Below, one piece after another: positions 39,184 to 47,339 of a DNA stretch of 52,184 nt. The translations under genes and the position numbers were made by a program. The stretch comes from Candidatus Chromulinivoraceae bacterium (lineage in GTDB: Bacteria > Patescibacteriota > Saccharimonadia > Saccharimonadales > Saccharimonadaceae). The notes below the pieces were generated by a model, which worked only from the letters and a program-made list of their open reading frames with translations, ran no database searches and was not told the DNA's origin. The DNA lies in contig DATIJL010000005.1 in assembly GCA_035478595.1 (NCBI GenBank), positions 1 to 52,184 on the forward strand, in the 5' to 3' direction. Within the stretch, counting starts at the first letter, position 1, and the number at the start of each line of letters is the position of its first letter.

Positions 39184-40080
39184 GTGAAGACAAAGAAGAA
39201 AAACACACAAGTCACGCGGCTTCAAAAATGGCTCCGGCACCATCTTAAAATGGCGCTCGTACCACATGGAGCCAATCAATATAGACCGCATCTCATTCGC
39301 CGTCACAGTTTATTACTCGTGGCGGTTCTTGTTTTTATTATGCAGGTTAGCTTGAGTTTTTCAGCCAACGGTACAGTTCTTGGCGCGCAACAACCAATTA
39401 CACCGAACGATCTTTTAAGTGAAACAAATCAGCAACGCTCGAGTAACAATCTTCAGTCACTAAAGCTAAGCGACGCGCTGTCTAGAGCGGCATTCATGAA
39501 GGCACAGGACATGTTCAAGCAGCAGTACTGGGCGCATACCGCGCCGGACGGTAAAACACCATGGTATTGGTTTAATGAAGTAGGTTACAACTATGCCTAT
39601 GCGGGTGAAAATTTGGCTAAAGATTTTTCTACGGCTGGCGCAGTGACAACTGCCTGGATGGCTTCGCCAGATCATCGGGCTAACATCTTAGACGCACACT
39701 ATACCGAGATGGGGATTGCAACTGTAGATGGTTCACTTGAAGGTCGACCAACAACACTTGTTGTGGTGCTTTATGGAGAGCCAGTTGCAACGCTTGCCGC
39801 AGCTTCTGCTCAACCGTCACTAAAGGCCTCAACCAGTGGTTCGATTAGTATTATGACCCGAGTTGCCATGATGGCAGAATCACTTACGCCTGCTGCAGTC
39901 ATGGTTTTGATAGTTTTGACGATCATGGCTGGTGTGGCGTTGTTGACACAAGCTAGTCGTAATAAATTACCAAAGATGTTCCGCACAACATGGTATCGTC
40001 ACCACGGTGCATACAAGTTCGTTAGTATCATTTCGCTTGCTGTTGTGTTTATAAGTTTGTACAGCGGCGGCCAGATCTAG
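39184..40080 (+). CDS. CAP-domain (SCP/YkwD-like) membrane protein
   Basis: A 298-residue protein with an N-terminal membrane segment (about 44-62), an extracellular CAP domain (residues about 78-200 with FKQQYWAHTAPDGKTPWYWF, YAGENLAKDF and AWMASPDHRANILDAHYTEMGI) and two C-terminal membrane helices. CAP domains bind lipids or carbohydrates or act as putative proteases; bacterial YkwD types have uncertain roles. GTG start with a TATACT -10 (39167-39172) only 11 nt upstream, so the leader is about 4 nt. It probably acts with the preceding surface protein. Confidence 0.88.
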   Translation: MKTKKKNTQVTRLQKWLRHHLKMALVPHGANQYRPHLIRRHSLLLVAVLVFIMQVSLSFSANGTVLGAQQPITPNDLLSETNQQRSSNNLQSLKLSDALSRAAFMKAQDMFKQQYWAHTAPDGKTPWYWFNEVGYNYAYAGENLAKDFSTAGAVTTAWMASPDHRANILDAHYTEMGIATVDGSLEGRPTTLVVVLYGEPVATLAAASAQPSLKASTSGSISIMTRVAMMAESLTPAAVMVLIVLTIMAGVALLTQASRNKLPKMFRTTWYRHHGAYKFVSIISLAVVFISLYSGGQI

Positions 40081-40092
40081 TATCCTAGAGTA

Positions 40093-40920
40093 ATGAAGAT
40101 TTCAAAAGCCGTTATTCCAGTTGCAGGATGGGGCACACGCCGCCTACCGATTACCAAAGCAATTGAAAAATGTATGTTGCCAATCGGAAACCGTCCGCTT
40201 GTTGATTATGTGGTGCAAGATTGCATTGCCGCGGGTATCACTGATATCTACTTTGTGGTAAGTGAGTGGATGACGCAGTTACAAGCGTACTACAGCGATA
40301 ACGGTGTGCTGGATGCGTATCTTATCGGCAACGGCAAAGAGGGGATGCTGTCACTTGTACGACCACCGCAGAATGTATCATTCCATTTTATTGTGCAAAA
40401 TACCAACGGCAAATACGGTACCGCTATCCCGGTCAGTCTGGTTATGCCCAAACTCGAGGTAGGTGAGTCTGTCGTAGTACTGATGGGCGATGATTTTATA
40501 TATAATGCCGATGGAAGTAGTGAAGTGCGCCGTTTGCTTGATGCAACACCAGAAGGTGGAAACGCCATGCTCGGAGTGAATGTTCCACGTGGTGCAGTGA
40601 GCCACTACGGTGTGCTTGACCTTAACGAGCGTCATGAGTTTGTTCGGATTGTCGAAAAGCCACGACCAGAGGATGCACCAAGCACGCTCATTAACGTCAG
40701 TAAGTACGTGTTGAACTACGATGTTATGAAGGCAATCACGAGTTATTCGGCAGTACCGATTTCAGGTGAATATTATATTACTGAACCAATTAACCAATAC
40801 GTTGCTACTGGCGGAAGCGTGGTGGTTGTTCCGGCGCATGGTCAATATCTTGATGGCGGAAGTGTTGAGGGTTGGTTACATGCCAATAATATCGTACACG
40901 GAACGTCAGCAGCTCAGTAA
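40093..40920 (+). CDS. galU: UTP-glucose-1-phosphate uridylyltransferase-like
   Basis: Makes UDP-glucose for the envelope locus. The 275-residue protein shows the nucleotidyl loop GWGTRRLPITKAIEK, MGDDFI, GVNVP and VEKP motifs of GalU. The usual PKEMLP reads EKCMLP, a departure from the canonical enzyme, though the Lys is kept. It could use a related sugar phosphate. A -10 TATCCT (40081-40086) is 6 nt before the ATG, so the message is probably leaderless. A parS-like site lies inside it at 40581. Confidence 0.88.
   Translation: MKISKAVIPVAGWGTRRLPITKAIEKCMLPIGNRPLVDYVVQDCIAAGITDIYFVVSEWMTQLQAYYSDNGVLDAYLIGNGKEGMLSLVRPPQNVSFHFIVQNTNGKYGTAIPVSLVMPKLEVGESVVVLMGDDFIYNADGSSEVRRLLDATPEGGNAMLGVNVPRGAVSHYGVLDLNERHEFVRIVEKPRPEDAPSTLINVSKYVLNYDVMKAITSYSAVPISGEYYITEPINQYVATGGSVVVVPAHGQYLDGGSVEGWLHANNIVHGTSAAQ
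40581..40596 (+). other. Possible parS-like site
   Basis: TGTTCCACGTGGTGCA differs from the common parS consensus TGTTTCACGTGAAACA at four positions, with the core CCACGTGG intact. It lies about 2.6 kb upstream of parA, inside galU coding, and may be coincidental. Confidence 0.25.
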
Positions 40921-40923
40921 CTG

Positions 40924-40956
40924 TTGCTAAACAAGCGCTCATCTGTTACAATGAGC
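40924..40956 (+). promoter_or_regulatory. rplU promoter with dyad
   Basis: TTGCTA (40924-40929), 17-nt spacer, TACAAT (40947-40952). An inverted repeat GCTCAT-N8-ATGAGC (40937-40956) spans the -10. AAAGGAT follows before the ATG. Confidence 0.75.
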
Positions 40957-40986
40957 AAGATTGATTAATAATTTTAAAGGATATCT

Positions 40987-41295
40987 ATGACAAAAGCAGT
41001 CGTTAAGATCGGTGGCAAACAGTTTATTGTTGCCGAAAAAGAGACCCTACTGGTGGACCTCCTCCAGGAAGGCACTAAAGAGCTCACCTTAGACGCACTG
41101 TTGGTTATTGACGGAGATACAACCACCGTCGGCGCACCAGCGGTAAAGGGTGTAAAAGTAACCGCCAAGGTAGTTGAAGAACTAGTAAAGGGCGATAAAG
41201 TCCGTGCCATTCGCTACAAGGCAAAAAAGCGTGTTCACAAAGAAATGGGACACCGCCAAAAATACTCAAAGATCGAAATCGTTTCTATTAAATAG
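40987..41295 (+). CDS. rplU: Large ribosomal subunit protein L21
   Basis: A 102-residue ribosomal protein with KAVVKIGGKQFIVAEKE at the start, the VGAPAVKGVKVTAKVVEE centre and the basic tail RYKAKKRVHKEMGHRQKYSKIEI, all typical of L21. Usually rplU is followed by rpmA (L27); here rpmA is not adjacent. AAAGGAT gives a moderate Shine-Dalgarno. The promoter carries a dyad that might allow autogenous or repressor control. Confidence 0.95.
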   Translation: MTKAVVKIGGKQFIVAEKETLLVDLLQEGTKELTLDALLVIDGDTTTVGAPAVKGVKVTAKVVEELVKGDKVRAIRYKAKKRVHKEMGHRQKYSKIEIVSIK

Positions 41296-41305
41296 AACAT
41301 CAATA

Positions 41306-41364
41306 GTTTCTCGGTTTTAGGGTATGGTGGTAACCCGCAAGATATAATCCTAAAATCGAGAAAC
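41306..41364 (+). promoter_or_regulatory. Long inverted repeat flanking the ABC transporter promoter
   Basis: Arms of 16 nt (GTTTCTCGGTTTTAGG 41306-41321 and CCTAAAATCGAGAAAC 41349-41364; one G-U pair) enclose 27 nt with a -10 TATAAT (41343-41348). The 3' arm ends 3 nt before the ATG at 41368. It could be a double operator or, in longer transcripts, a start-masking hairpin. Confidence 0.65.
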
Positions 41365-41367
41365 CTC

Positions 41368-43167
41368 ATGAAAACAATTGAATCCAAGAAGCGTTTTGCT
41401 TCGCTACGGGCATATGTCCGTTTTATAGCTACATTTAAGGGCCGCTTCATTGCGGTTTTTAGCCTTTTCGTCATTTCAAGTGTATTACTTGCCGTCTTGC
41501 CAGTATTTATTGGTGAGTTTGTTGCAACATTGAGTACTCAGCCAGTCTCAAAAAATACGTTATATTGGCTGGTTGGTATTCTGATTGCTATCAGTGTTGG
41601 CCATGACGTGCTTTGGCGCAGTGCGGAGCTGTTTTTCCGTAAGCTTATCAACGCAAAAGGCTATGAGTTTGAGAATATCGTTTTCCAGGCTGTTATGAGC
41701 AAGCCGTATCCTTATTTTATTGATAAATTTACCGGTAAAATAAGTAGCTATGTTGCACTAATAGGGCGTGAGTTCAGGGATTTTATTAATAATCTTTGCT
41801 ACCAGTATGCTGATTTGCTCGTAAAACTGCCGATTATTGCGGGTATTATGTTTAGTGTTAATGTGACTACGGGTGTAGTCTTTGTGGTCTCGATTGTCAT
41901 AATGTTTGTTGCGGGTCGCAAACTTGTTGGTCGTGCGGTAAGTACTGAACGTGATCTTACAGACATTGGTGCAAACCTTGATGGGTATTCCATTGATGTT
42001 ATTAGCAACTTTGTAAGTGTTAAGGCATTTCGTCGCGAGCGATCGGAGTTTAACGAAATCGTAAAGCGGCGTAAGGAAGTGGCCGATGCGTCAAGCCGAG
42101 CATTTTTTTGGAGTATCGTCTTCTGGGGTGCAATGAGCCTTATGGTGCGATGGGTTATATGGCCGGCAACGATCTTACTTAATGTCTATCTGTTCATGCA
42201 TGGACAAATAAGTGTTGCACGGATAACGACATTTATTTCGACGTTACTGATTTTCTCTGACTATATTTGGATGGTCATCTGGAACGTGTCACAGTTTACG
42301 ATAAAACTCGGACGCATAGAAGAGGCTTATCGGTACCTATTTGGTGATAGTAACGTAACGACAGAGCATTTTAACGGGCAACACCAGTTAAAAAAACACG
42401 ATATGCTCGTGTTTGATAAAAGCTTGAGTTTTAAAAATCTGACGTTTTCATACCCGGACAAACCGGAGCGTGAGATTTTGAGTTCGATTGATCTGACGAT
42501 TAAGAAAAATGAGAAGGTTGGTATTGTAGGTGCAAGTGGAAGTGGCAAGACGACTCTTATTAAATTACTACTTGGCTATTACGAATTACCTACTGAAATG
42601 GTTGAGATCGATGGCCAGCCTGTCGACAATCGACAATTAGTTGATTTGATCGCCTATGTACCACAGGATACGCCACTGTTTCATCGCTCGATTCGCGAAA
42701 ATATCGCGTATGGTTCAGATAAAGACGCAACTCAAGAGGAAATTGAACGGGCAGCAAGCCGAGCTCATGCCCATGAGTTTATAACTCAGACCTCTGGTGG
42801 CTACGAGGCTCTTGTTGGTGAACGCGGCATTAAGCTCTCGATGGGCCAGCGCCAACGTGTCGCTATTGCGCGGGCATTTCTCGACGACAAGCCGCTCCTT
42901 ATTTTAGATGAGGCAACCAGCGCGCTTGATAGCGAGTCCGAAGTGCTTGTGCAGGAAGCGTTAGAACGTCTTTGGAACGACAGAACGGTCATTGCAATCG
43001 CCCACCGCCTATCAACTCTGCGCCATATGGATAGGATTATTGTTATGGACGGAGGTCGACTCATTGAACAGGGAACACATAAACAGCTCCTTGAGAGAAA
43101 AGGCCGCTACTATCGTCTATGGCAGCACCAGAGCGGAAATGTGTTGGTAGAAGAAGAAACCGATTAA
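41368..43167 (+). CDS. ABC exporter (fused membrane and ATPase domains)
   Basis: A 599-residue homodimer-type exporter. N-terminal membrane domain with six helices (residues about 20-330), then an ATPase domain with Walker A GASGSGKTT, Q-loop, signature LSMGQRQR, Walker B LLILDEATSALD and the switch His in AHRLS. Substrate unknown; related proteins export lipids, peptides or drugs. No good Shine-Dalgarno precedes the ATG, and the start is enclosed by the 41306-41364 inverted repeat. No peptidase domain. Confidence 0.93.
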   Translation: MKTIESKKRFASLRAYVRFIATFKGRFIAVFSLFVISSVLLAVLPVFIGEFVATLSTQPVSKNTLYWLVGILIAISVGHDVLWRSAELFFRKLINAKGYEFENIVFQAVMSKPYPYFIDKFTGKISSYVALIGREFRDFINNLCYQYADLLVKLPIIAGIMFSVNVTTGVVFVVSIVIMFVAGRKLVGRAVSTERDLTDIGANLDGYSIDVISNFVSVKAFRRERSEFNEIVKRRKEVADASSRAFFWSIVFWGAMSLMVRWVIWPATILLNVYLFMHGQISVARITTFISTLLIFSDYIWMVIWNVSQFTIKLGRIEEAYRYLFGDSNVTTEHFNGQHQLKKHDMLVFDKSLSFKNLTFSYPDKPEREILSSIDLTIKKNEKVGIVGASGSGKTTLIKLLLGYYELPTEMVEIDGQPVDNRQLVDLIAYVPQDTPLFHRSIRENIAYGSDKDATQEEIERAASRAHAHEFITQTSGGYEALVGERGIKLSMGQRQRVAIARAFLDDKPLLILDEATSALDSESEVLVQEALERLWNDRTVIAIAHRLSTLRHMDRIIVMDGGRLIEQGTHKQLLERKGRYYRLWQHQSGNVLVEEETD

Positions 43168-43185
43168 ATTCCTTCGTGCTCATGC

Positions 43186-43191
43186 TACAAT
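43186..43191 (+). promoter_or_regulatory. parA promoter (extended -10)
   Basis: TGC-TACAAT with TACAAT at 43186-43191; no convincing -35. GAGGGAAG precedes the GTG at 43218. Confidence 0.6.
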
Positions 43192-43217
43192 AGGGTAAAA
43201 GAGGGAAGTAATAAACA

Positions 43218-43982
43218 GTGACGACAGTCATTTCGGTAACCAATCAAAAAGGTGGTGTAGGCAAGACGACCAGTGCGGTCAATATTGCATACTATTTGGC
43301 AAAGCAGGGTAAGAAGACACTGTTGATTGATTTTGATCCCCAGGGAAACGCTACGAGCGGCCTAGGGATCAATAAGCAGTCGCTTGAGGCTACTATGAGC
43401 GATGTTATTTTAGAGACAACGCAGTTGGTTGATATTATCATAGCGACCGATCATAAAAACCTGTATCTTGCACCAACTACGCCGCAACTTGCAAATACAG
43501 AAGTAGAGCTGGCTCAGGCAAATCGTCGTTTTACACGGCTTAAAAACGCGATCGGAACTTTACCGCAGAGCTATGATTTTATTTTGATCGACAGTCCACC
43601 GAGCCTTAGCTTGTTAACTGTGAACGGGCTGATTGCAGCACAGTATGTGCTTCTCCCCGTACAGGCAGAGTTCTATGCACTTGAAGGACTCGGACAGTTA
43701 CTTGAGACAATGAAACTCGTACGAAAGAGTATGAACCCTACGCTCGATCTCATCGGTGTTTTGCCAACAATGGTAGATGGCCGTACGACTCTTAGCGGTC
43801 AGGTGCACGAGGAGATTAAAAAGCACTTTCCTGGCAAAGTATTTAAGACGACAATTCCACGTAACATCCGTCTTGCAGAGGCTCCAAGCCACGGCTTGCC
43901 GGTGGGCGCATACGATAAGTTCTCTAAGGGCGCGAGGGCCTACAAGGCAGTTACCAAAGAACTTATAGAGCGGGCTAGTTAG
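43218..43982 (+). CDS. parA: Chromosome partition ATPase ParA
   Basis: A 254-residue Walker-type ATPase with the deviant P-loop KGGVGKTT (residues 11-18), LIDFDPQGNAT and the IDSPPSLSLLT motif; the signature lysine is present. It binds DNA nonspecifically and is moved by ParB. Start is GTG 43218. parB follows after 27 nt, forming a standard parAB operon. Usually near the origin, so this region may be origin-proximal (inference). Confidence 0.95.
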   Translation: MTTVISVTNQKGGVGKTTSAVNIAYYLAKQGKKTLLIDFDPQGNATSGLGINKQSLEATMSDVILETTQLVDIIIATDHKNLYLAPTTPQLANTEVELAQANRRFTRLKNAIGTLPQSYDFILIDSPPSLSLLTVNGLIAAQYVLLPVQAEFYALEGLGQLLETMKLVRKSMNPTLDLIGVLPTMVDGRTTLSGQVHEEIKKHFPGKVFKTTIPRNIRLAEAPSHGLPVGAYDKFSKGARAYKAVTKELIERAS

Positions 43983-44009
43983 ATAGAGAAATAAGATGGA
44001 GGGAGTAAC

Positions 44010-44903
44010 ATGGGCGTGAAAAAAGGTTTGGGGCGCGGATTTGACGCATTGATCCCAACGGAACTTCTGGACGAATCGTTTGATCCAACGGCAGCCCAGG
44101 ACGATCGCGTCAGCGAACTACGTAATATTAAAATTACGGAGATTTCTGCTGATCCTGATCAGCCACGTCGTGCTTTTGACGAGGTTGCCCTTGAGGAGCT
44201 TGCTGCTTCCATCACTGAACATGGCATTTTGCAACCAATTGTGGTGACACCACAAAAAAATGGCTACCAGATTGTAGCCGGTGAACGTCGGTATCGCGCG
44301 GCTAAGATGGCGGGTCTTGATAAGATGCCAGCTCTCGTACGCACCTTGTCTAACCAGCACAAGCTAGAACTTTCATTGATTGAAAACCTACAGCGCCGCG
44401 ACCTTAATCCTCTCGAGACAGCCACGGCATATCTCAAGTTACGCGACCAGTTTAATCTTACGCTTGATGAGATTGGTCAACGTGTTGGCGGCAAATCGGT
44501 GAGTGCCATTAGTAATACCTTGCGTCTTTTGCGCTTGCCAGAATCTGTACGTGAAGCGCTACTTGATGGTCGCCTTCGTGAGGGTCAGGCTCGTCCGCTG
44601 ATTAACCTTGATGCAGATGTGATTGAAGAAATTTTGCCACGTATCCTTAAAGAGGAGTGGAGCGCACGTAAGATAGAGCAGTTTATCGTGCAGATTAAAA
44701 AAGCTGCTAAGTCGCCAATTGAGAATGAGCAGCGCCAAAAAGTGGCGGCTATGCCATATGAAGATGAAACGAATCGGCTTGTTAAACGCTTCTCAACTGA
44801 TGTGAGCGTGAAGACAAATGCTAAGGGCGCTGGCCAAATCGTTATTAGATTCAAGAGCGATCTTGACTTTAAGCGTATCAAGAAACTTCTAGGCGATAGC
44901 TGA
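44010..44903 (+). CDS. parB: Chromosome partition protein ParB
   Basis: A 297-residue CTPase/DNA-binding protein. N-terminal GLGRGFDALIP, then the ParB/Srx CTP site with GERRYRAAK (box II), the helix-turn-helix domain (LTLDEIGQRVGGKSVSAISN) and a C-terminal dimerisation domain. GGAGGGAG 7 nt before the ATG. No perfect parS site was seen in the window; the nearest candidate is at 40581. A bidirectional terminator follows. Confidence 0.95.
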   Translation: MGVKKGLGRGFDALIPTELLDESFDPTAAQDDRVSELRNIKITEISADPDQPRRAFDEVALEELAASITEHGILQPIVVTPQKNGYQIVAGERRYRAAKMAGLDKMPALVRTLSNQHKLELSLIENLQRRDLNPLETATAYLKLRDQFNLTLDEIGQRVGGKSVSAISNTLRLLRLPESVREALLDGRLREGQARPLINLDADVIEEILPRILKEEWSARKIEQFIVQIKKAAKSPIENEQRQKVAAMPYEDETNRLVKRFSTDVSVKTNAKGAGQIVIRFKSDLDFKRIKKLLGDS

Positions 44904-44930
44904 TAGTCCTTTATACTTTATGAAATTGAT

Positions 44931-44958
44931 AGTCCGGTTCTAGAAGAACCGGACTTTT
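44931..44958. terminator. Bidirectional terminator between parB and lepB
   Basis: Stem AGTCCGGTTCT/AGAACCGGACT (44931-44941 and 44945-44955) with TTTT on the plus side. Overlaps the lepB stop codon. Confidence 0.85.
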
Positions 44959-45551
44959 GTAAATGGGTAGATCCGCATATTTACGGGTCCAACTACATCG
45001 TAAAAGGGAATAAGTCCTAGACCGCTTCGTGAGTCGTATGAATAATCACCTTCGCGGTGGTCACCTGAAACGAATAGCGTACCGTCGGTTACGACCGTAT
45101 CAACATTGCCACTGGTTGGCGAACCGGGATGGCTCGTAGTGTCGTTTGCCTGAGCTTTATCTGGTTGAAAACCATTGGGGTTTTGCTGATTATAAACCGT
45201 TAGGACGCCGTCTTTTACGACGACTCGCTCACCCGGGAAGGCAATAACACGTTTTACAATAAATTCATCGCCAGTACCGGCATTGTATTGTGGGTTTTTA
45301 AATACGATAATTTGTCCGCGGTTTGGAATGTATGTTTTGTTTTGTAATTGTGCCCATGTAACAGGTAGGCGATTAACGATGAGGCGATCGCCAGTATATA
45401 GCGTAGTCTCCATACTGGGACCAAGTACATTAAAGCTACGAAAAACGTATGTATTAATAAGAAGTGTGCCAATTAGTACGCAGACGATAAAGATAAGGAT
45501 ATTGAGTGCATCCTTAAAAAGAGGGTGGCGCTGCATAAATGTGGCTTCCAT
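44940..45551 (-). CDS. lepB: Signal peptidase I
   Basis: Cleaves signal peptides of exported proteins. The 203-residue protein from ATG 45551 has one N-terminal membrane helix (about 13-34), the catalytic Ser46 in GPSMETT, Lys100 in VKRVIAFPGE and the box E stretch SGDHREGDYSYDSR. The start is set by the promoter: minus strand TTTACA (45587-45582), 17-nt spacer, TATAGT (45564-45559), ATG 7 nt later; the longer frame to 45626 is excluded. So the message is leaderless. Shares its terminator with parB. Confidence 0.93.
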   Translation of the reverse strand: MEATFMQRHPLFKDALNILIFIVCVLIGTLLINTYVFRSFNVLGPSMETTLYTGDRLIVNRLPVTWAQLQNKTYIPNRGQIIVFKNPQYNAGTGDEFIVKRVIAFPGERVVVKDGVLTVYNQQNPNGFQPDKAQANDTTSHPGSPTSGNVDTVVTDGTLFVSGDHREGDYSYDSRSGLGLIPFYDVVGPVNMRIYPFTKVRFF

Positions 45552-45558
45552 TAGACTA

Positions 45559-45587
45559 ACTATACACCTTTTCGTGGCCTCTGTAAA
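45559..45587 (-). promoter_or_regulatory. lepB promoter, leaderless
   Basis: Minus strand TTTACA, 17-nt spacer, TATAGT; the last base of the -10 is 7 nt from ATG 45551. Confidence 0.8.
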
Positions 45588-45611
45588 AGCAAAACAGTTA
45601 TGATTTTTAGG

Positions 45612-45640
45612 TTCAAAAAATGACACGGATCATATATAGT
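45612..45640 (+). promoter_or_regulatory. Promoter of the second LCP gene
   Basis: TTCAAA (45612-45617), 17-nt spacer, TATAGT (45635-45640). The gap of 13 nt to ATG 45654 gives a leader of about 6 nt. Confidence 0.65.
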
Positions 45641-45653
45641 AAGTGAAGTATTT

Positions 45654-47315
45654 ATGAGACAGCAACGACATTCACTAGACGGATTTGTTCCGCGTCGCCC
45701 TGGTGGCACGGAGCGTCGCATTGGCAAGCCATCAGATGAACTTCCATCTCGTTTTATGAGTGTTCATAAAGATGGTGATGCGCCAAAAGACCAATTGGCT
45801 ATTCCTGGCCGCGCCGAACTGGGCGTTGCTCGAGACGATATAACGAGCTCGCTAAGCGGTATTGACATGAACGACATGCCGCCGCAGAAGGGCAAGCGTG
45901 GTCGTAAAGTTAAGAAGCCTAAGAGTAAAAAACGCCGTATCATCAAGTGGACTATTATTGTCATCCTTTTGGCTATTCTAAGTCTTGGAGGCTTTTTGGT
46001 ATATAAAGCATTACATGCTGGGGGTAATATCTTCCAGGGAAGTATCCTTGATATCATTCAAAATCAGCCACTTAGGCAGGATGCCAATGGTCGGAGCAAT
46101 ATTCTCATTTTGGGAACATCTGAAGATGACCCAGGACATGGTGGCGCGTACCTGACTGACTCTATGATGGTTATGAGTATCGACCAGAACAAGAAAATCG
46201 TAGACATGTATAGTATTCCGCGTGATCTCTATGTAAAGTACGGCATGGCTTGCAACAGTGGTTACGAAGGCAAGATCAACGAGTATTATAGTTGTAGTAA
46301 CACCGACATGACGAGTCCATCTGCTGAACAGGATCGTCTTACAAAGACACGTCAATTTATCGGCAACATCTTTGGCATGGATATCCAGTACGCCGTCCAC
46401 GTTAATAACACTGTGATTAAAGCAGCTGTAGACGCCGTAGGTGGGGTTGATGTTGATATTGAAGGTGACGGTTCGGTGCCGGCTGGTGTGCAACCTGGTA
46501 GTATTCTTGATCGTAACTTTGACTGGCGCTGTAGCTACAAGTGTTTCTATGTAAAATATAGTCCGGGCGTTCAACATCTGGACGGTATCCACGCATTATT
46601 CCTTGCCGAGGCTCGTGGTGATAGTGCTCCAACATACGGGCTTGCAAAATCTAACCCTGATCGTGAAATTAATCAGCAAAAAATCATCGTTGCCTTGAAG
46701 CAAAAAGCCGTCAGTACTGGCACGTTCGCTGATCCCACTAAGGTTTCTAGTTTACTAGATGCGCTGGGCGACAATTTACGAACGAACTTCCAAACAAAAG
46801 AAATTCGCACACTTATGAAGCTTGGAAGTGATGTTAAACCAGAGAACATCAACCGTATTAGTCTTGATGCTGGCGATAATTCGCTATTTACGGATAGTAA
46901 TTATGGTGGGGCGAGTGTCGTTGTACCTTCTGCCGGTGAGTTTGATTACTCAGCAGTTCAGGCTTTCTTGAAGCAAAAACTCAGCAGTGATCCTGTTACT
47001 CGTGAAGGTGCAAATGTCGAAGTTCTTAATGGATCGGGTGTTGCTGGTGTTGCACAGACTCAAGCTAGTAAACTCACAAGTGCAGGCTTTATCGTCGGTA
47101 ACGTTGATACAGCTCCAGCGGGGAATTACGACGCAGTCGAGATTTACCAAATTGGTGACGGCATGACCGCTACAAAAGCAAAACTAGAATCAACCTTTGG
47201 CGTAAAGACTAAGACGTCAGCTCCTCCTGTAACCGTTCCATCTGGTGTAAACTTTGTGGTCATCTTTGGCAAAGATCCATCTGCTGCCTCTAGCTCATCG
47301 ACCAATGCTGGTTAG
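45654..47315 (+). CDS. LytR-CpsA-Psr protein with C-terminal LytR_C domain
   Basis: A 553-residue envelope polymer transferase. Basic cytoplasmic N-terminus of about 95 residues, one membrane helix (about 98-118), the LCP domain (SNILILGT, LTDSMMVMSI, IPRDLYV, KINEYYS, VDAVGGVDVD and LDGIHALFLAEAR) and a C-terminal LytR_C domain (VEVLNGSGVAGVAQTQASKL). Catalytic-site Arg and Asp residues are kept. It differs from the LCP at 33591 by its long basic N-terminus and extra domain, so the two probably attach different polymers. Divergent from lepB. Has four extra cysteines that could form disulfides. Confidence 0.92.
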   Translation: MRQQRHSLDGFVPRRPGGTERRIGKPSDELPSRFMSVHKDGDAPKDQLAIPGRAELGVARDDITSSLSGIDMNDMPPQKGKRGRKVKKPKSKKRRIIKWTIIVILLAILSLGGFLVYKALHAGGNIFQGSILDIIQNQPLRQDANGRSNILILGTSEDDPGHGGAYLTDSMMVMSIDQNKKIVDMYSIPRDLYVKYGMACNSGYEGKINEYYSCSNTDMTSPSAEQDRLTKTRQFIGNIFGMDIQYAVHVNNTVIKAAVDAVGGVDVDIEGDGSVPAGVQPGSILDRNFDWRCSYKCFYVKYSPGVQHLDGIHALFLAEARGDSAPTYGLAKSNPDREINQQKIIVALKQKAVSTGTFADPTKVSSLLDALGDNLRTNFQTKEIRTLMKLGSDVKPENINRISLDAGDNSLFTDSNYGGASVVVPSAGEFDYSAVQAFLKQKLSSDPVTREGANVEVLNGSGVAGVAQTQASKLTSAGFIVGNVDTAPAGNYDAVEIYQIGDGMTATKAKLESTFGVKTKTSAPPVTVPSGVNFVVIFGKDPSAASSSSTNAG

Positions 47316-47321
47316 ATGATG

Positions 47322-47327
47322 TATAAT
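47322..47327 (+). promoter_or_regulatory. -10 element of the 259-residue membrane protein gene
   Basis: TATAAT at 47322-47327 with TCGACC (47298-47303) as possible -35 at 18 nt. Gap of 12 nt to the ATG, leader about 5 nt. Confidence 0.65.
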
Positions 47328-47339
47328 AGGCACTAGATT

